Shown here: one piece after another, positions 14,891 through 16,934 of the stretch | Layout: each line of letters opens with the position of its first letter | Numbering within the stretch: position 1 is the stretch's first letter | Source of the DNA: Treponema sp. UBA4319 | GTDB taxonomy: Bacteria; Spirochaetota; Spirochaetia; Treponematales; Treponemataceae | DNA: 16,934 bases | Assembly (NCBI GenBank): GCA_002393865.1 | Contig: DGUD01000003.1 | Location: 1 to 16,934 of the forward strand | Direction: 5' to 3' | Made by a program: the position numbers and the translations under genes | Notes under the pieces: model-generated | The model's database searches: none | Seen by the model: only the letters and a program-made list of their open reading frames with translations | What the model was told of the DNA's origin: nothing

Positions 14891-15868
14891 TCAGAAGCGT
14901 ACCGTGCAGGAAAGCGGCAGGTGGTCGCTGTAGCCGCGGCCGTTCCAGAGCGTATAGCGCTGCGGGACAGAGGTCTCCGCATCGCACCATGCACCGCCGC
15001 ATTCAGGGCTAAAGGAAAGAATCTCCGCTGCCCCCGCGCAGAAAAAATTGTCTATGCGCGACCACGCGCCCTGATAGAAATAGCTGCCCGGCCCGACAAG
15101 CCCGCCCTCTCCGTCAAACCACGGGGACTGCACAGCCGCGCAGCGCCCGCCATCCAGCGGCAGGCAGCGCAGCAGCACCTGGCCGGGCAGTTCCCCCCGG
15201 CAGAAATCCCCTATGTCACGGTTAAAATCGCCGCAGACAAGCACCGGGAGGGCAGCACCGCGCACGCGTTCCCCCAGCACGGCCTCCTGCCGCTCACGCC
15301 AGACAGCACTGCCTTCCCCGCCGCTCATGCTTTTCCAGTGGCACACCATGCAGACAAGCTCACGCCCGTTCTTGCGGACGGTACACTCCATGAGCGGGCG
15401 CATCTGCGGCATGGCAGCCCGCTCCGTACGGACATCAAGCGAATGCACCGTAAGCCCGGCAATCGGAAAGCGCGATATTACGCCGCAGCCAATCGCGCTG
15501 CCCGGCTCCGAGGCAAAGCAGCCGTACGGATACCACTTGCGGCGGCTCCACTCGCCCGCAAGAAAATTGCTGATATCCTGCAGCACAAGCTCATTCTCAA
15601 GCTCCTCCATAACGACAAGATCCGCATCGAGCGCACGGATTGCCCCGCACAGGCGGGAAAGCCGCTCCCGGTACTGCGCCTCGCCCCAGTTCCGGGAGCG
15701 AAGGAATTCCTTGTACTCCACGCCGTCTTCATGCGCGTCAAAAAATGTCTGGACATTCCAGCTCACCACCCGCAGCGTCTCCTTTCCGCCATCGGGGGAT
15801 GCCGTCCTGCAGGAAAAAAGCGTCATGCCAAGCAGCAGCGCCACGGCTGCCGCCCCCATACGTCGCAT
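14891..15868 (-). CDS. Endonuclease/exonuclease/phosphatase-family lipoprotein
   Basis: A 325-residue protein. MRRMG, a hydrophobic core and the lipobox LFSC with C20 mark it as a lipoprotein, so it should sit at the cell surface or periplasm. The rest is the Mg-dependent endonuclease/exonuclease/phosphatase fold with its motifs in order: SWNVQ (N38), VVMEELEN (E88 or E89), CHWKS with H177, CGDFNRD (D214, N216), SRIDNFF (D273) and SDHLP (D315, H316). All metal and catalytic positions are therefore present. Such proteins include extracellular nucleases and phosphatases or phosphodiesterases; the VEN-like segment resembles secreted nucleases, but the substrate is unknown. The first ATG (15868) has AAGGAGG 4 nt upstream; the ATG at 15859 is too far from it. 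It is divergent from rex, with a perfect Rex site 85 bp upstream of its start. Confidence 0.88.
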   Translation of the reverse strand: MRRMGAAAVALLLGMTLFSCRTASPDGGKETLRVVSWNVQTFFDAHEDGVEYKEFLRSRNWGEAQYRERLSRLCGAIRALDADLVVMEELENELVLQDISNFLAGEWSRRKWYPYGCFASEPGSAIGCGVISRFPIAGLTVHSLDVRTERAAMPQMRPLMECTVRKNGRELVCMVCHWKSMSGGEGSAVWRERQEAVLGERVRGAALPVLVCGDFNRDIGDFCRGELPGQVLLRCLPLDGGRCAAVQSPWFDGEGGLVGPGSYFYQGAWSRIDNFFCAGAAEILSFSPECGGAWCDAETSVPQRYTLWNGRGYSDHLPLSCTVRF

Positions 15869-15952
15869 AGTGCCTCCTTAGGCAGCTGCAGCCGCCCACA
15901 GCATACCTCCTTCCCGGATACGCGTTTTGCGCACACGACGGGGCAGAAATCA

Positions 15953-15970
15953 TTGTGAATAAAATCACAA
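15953..15970. promoter_or_regulatory. Rex operator (perfect palindromic half-sites)
   Basis: TTGTGAATAAAATCACAA matches the established Rex consensus TTGTGA-n6-TCACAA at every half-site base. It lies between rex and the lipoprotein gene, 78 bp upstream of the rex -35 and 85 bp upstream of the lipoprotein start, so it could act on either. Confidence 0.85.
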
Positions 15971-16047
15971 TAAACGGTTTTTCTGAGCAAATCCGCCGGA
16001 ATTCCGCCCAAAACGCCAAAATTCCGCCGCCGGAAGGAATGCGCCAC

Positions 16048-16076
16048 TTTACCAAAACGCTTCACCCGGATAAAAT
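16048..16076 (+). promoter_or_regulatory. rex promoter
   Basis: TTTACC (16048-16053), a 17-nt spacer and TAAAAT (16071-16076). Transcription from about 16083 gives a leader of about 42 nt that contains the second Rex-like site. Confidence 0.55.
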
Positions 16077-16099
16077 CAGAGAAGATTTGAAGGAAAATT

Positions 16100-16117
16100 T
16101 CGTGAATAATTTCACAG
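16100..16117. promoter_or_regulatory. Second, imperfect Rex operator in the rex leader
   Basis: TCGTGAATAATTTCACAG keeps the GTGA-n6-TCAC core of the Rex consensus but differs at one base in each half-site. It lies downstream of the predicted start and overlaps the ribosome binding region of rex, where bound Rex would block elongation: a likely autoregulatory site. Confidence 0.65.
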
Positions 16118-16124
16118 AGGCACA

Positions 16125-16769
16125 ATGAGAGCTATTCCCGGCCCGTCAAGGAAACGGCTTGTCCTGCTGGAGCGGCTGCTTTCCGGCTACACAGAAAAGA
16201 CGATAACGTCGCAGGAAATCGAGCGGCTGGCCGGCTGGTCTGCGGCGGTCACACGGCGGGACATATCCCTGCTGGACGTGCGCTGCGGCGCAAGCAACGG
16301 CTACCGGGTCGCAGAGCTGAAGGAAGCGCTGAATCTTGTGCTGAACATTTCCAGCGAGCCGCAGAAATGCTGCATCGTAGGGCTCGGCAGGATGGGGCAG
16401 GCGCTGCTCGACAACACGGAGCTTGAGGCAACGGTCTTCAAGATTGCGGCGGGATTCGACTCCAGCGTGAACCGCACGGAGATATTGCACGCGATGTTCC
16501 CCCTACACCCGACGACCATGCTGGAGCAGGTCATCCGGGAGGAAGGCATCAGCTACGCGATTCTGACGGTGGAGCCGCAGGAAGCCCAGCCCATCGCAGA
16601 GCGGCTCGTCTCCTGCGGGATACGGGGCATCGTGAACTACACGCCGTGCGTGCTTTCCGTCAGCCCCGCCGTACACGTGGAGAACGTCTCCCTGCTGACT
16701 GCGCTGGAGACGCTGTCCGTCAACACGCGGGGACAGGCCGCCGGAGAAACGCGCACGCACAGCGCCTGA
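16125..16769 (+). CDS. rex: Redox-sensing transcriptional repressor Rex
   Basis: Rex senses the NADH/NAD+ ratio: NAD-bound or free Rex represses fermentation and respiration genes, and NADH releases it from DNA. The 214-residue protein has the normal length and layout: a winged helix (about 8-75) with TSQEIERLAGWSAAVTRRDIS as the recognition region, and a Rossmann domain with IVGLGRMGQALL (84-95; GxGxxG 86-91). FDSSVNR-like and IRGIVNYTP segments follow, and a C-terminal helix closes the dimer. The ATG at 16125 has GAGG only 4 nt upstream, inside or beside the second Rex-like site, so expression is probably autoregulated. A hairpin without a T-run follows. The basic N-terminus and the DNA sites together make the assignment firm. 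Other genes of its regulon are not evident in this window. Confidence 0.95.
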   Translation: MRAIPGPSRKRLVLLERLLSGYTEKTITSQEIERLAGWSAAVTRRDISLLDVRCGASNGYRVAELKEALNLVLNISSEPQKCCIVGLGRMGQALLDNTELEATVFKIAAGFDSSVNRTEILHAMFPLHPTTMLEQVIREEGISYAILTVEPQEAQPIAERLVSCGIRGIVNYTPCVLSVSPAVHVENVSLLTALETLSVNTRGQAAGETRTHSA

Positions 16770-16785
16770 GAACGTGCCGTATATC

Positions 16786-16808
16786 GGAAAGCCGCATCCG
16801 CGGCTTCC
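16786..16808 (+). terminator. Hairpin after rex, weak terminator candidate
   Basis: GGAAAGCCGC, ATCC, GCGGCTTCC forms a stem of about nine pairs with one bulge, starting 17 nt after the rex stop. No U-run follows, so intrinsic termination is uncertain. Confidence 0.35.
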
Positions 16809-16925
16809 TGCTATGCCCATAGAGCGCCGCCAGAAGCCCTGCTTTTTAGCGGCATCTTTGAAAACGCGATTTTGCGGGTCGCACCACGAGAGCGGCCTGC
16901 AACTCATATAGAAAGGAGTAACAGA

Positions 16926-16934
16926 ATGAGCATT
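16926..16934 (+). CDS. Start of a further gene (first three codons only)
   Basis: AAGGAG at 16913-16918, a 7-nt spacer and ATG at 16926 begin a frame M-S-I that is cut by the window edge. It lies 156 bp after rex on the same strand. Nothing can be said about its product. I see no clear promoter in the gap, so it may be co-transcribed with rex. Confidence 0.5.

Noticed and set aside
14754..15012. Short open frames on both strands between the DUF4153-like and lipoprotein genes
   Set aside because: They overlap the lipoprotein C-terminus, are built of low-complexity GCTGC-rich sequence and have no ribosome binding site.
15988..16040. Repeated ATTCCGCC and CCGCCGGAA segments upstream of rex
   Set aside because: The short repeats overlap each other without regular spacing; they may be incidental GC-rich sequence and I cannot tie them to a regulator.

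Overview
The window is GC-rich, gene-dense bacterial chromosome with 13 recognisable protein genes, counting one cut off at each edge. I see no rRNA, tRNA, CRISPR array, transposase or phage gene. The gene content suggests a spirochaete, most likely a high-GC member of the Treponema group. The evidence is a treponeme-like DnaX N-terminus in a dnaX-ybaB-recR order, a plant/trypanosome-like 'long' phosphofructokinase, a Rex repressor, a flavodiiron protein and a methyl-accepting chemotaxis protein. The assignment is inferred from family resemblance. Rex and the flavodiiron protein fit a fermentative anaerobe.

Layout. (1) 1-3201, minus strand: a surface-glycan-type operon read galE > gtrA-like > FAD oxidoreductase > membrane protein running off the left edge. 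A near-consensus promoter lies at 3316-3344. (2) 3202-3683: a non-coding stretch with that promoter, a minus-strand terminator, a plus-strand promoter and a foldable leader RNA. The leader carries an exact anti-Shine-Dalgarno sequence and precedes an unrecognised 112-residue protein (3684-4022). (3) 4135-6866, minus strand: recR, ybaB and dnaX (recombination repair and the clamp loader). (4) 6953-9677, plus strand: flavodiiron protein and phosphofructokinase, ending at a bidirectional terminator. (5) 9816-12617, minus strand: a chemoreceptor followed 27 bp later by a secreted jelly-roll protein. (6) 12823-14757: a DUF4153-like membrane protein, convergent with (7) 14891-15868, an endonuclease/exonuclease/phosphatase-fold lipoprotein. 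(8) 16125-16769: rex, with a perfect Rex palindrome upstream and a second imperfect one in its leader. (9) The first three codons of another gene at the right edge, with a strong ribosome binding site.

The points most worth following up are: the leader RNA at 3540-3676, whose GAGG / TCCTCC / GGAGGA segments can form mutually exclusive pairings around the ribosome binding site; three genes (dnaX, fprA and the chemoreceptor gene) that lack a Shine-Dalgarno sequence but have a sigma70-type -10 box 6-7 nt before the ATG, as expected of leaderless mRNAs; the Rex operator pair between rex and the divergent lipoprotein gene; and the chemoreceptor/secreted-protein pair, which could be a receptor and its binding protein.
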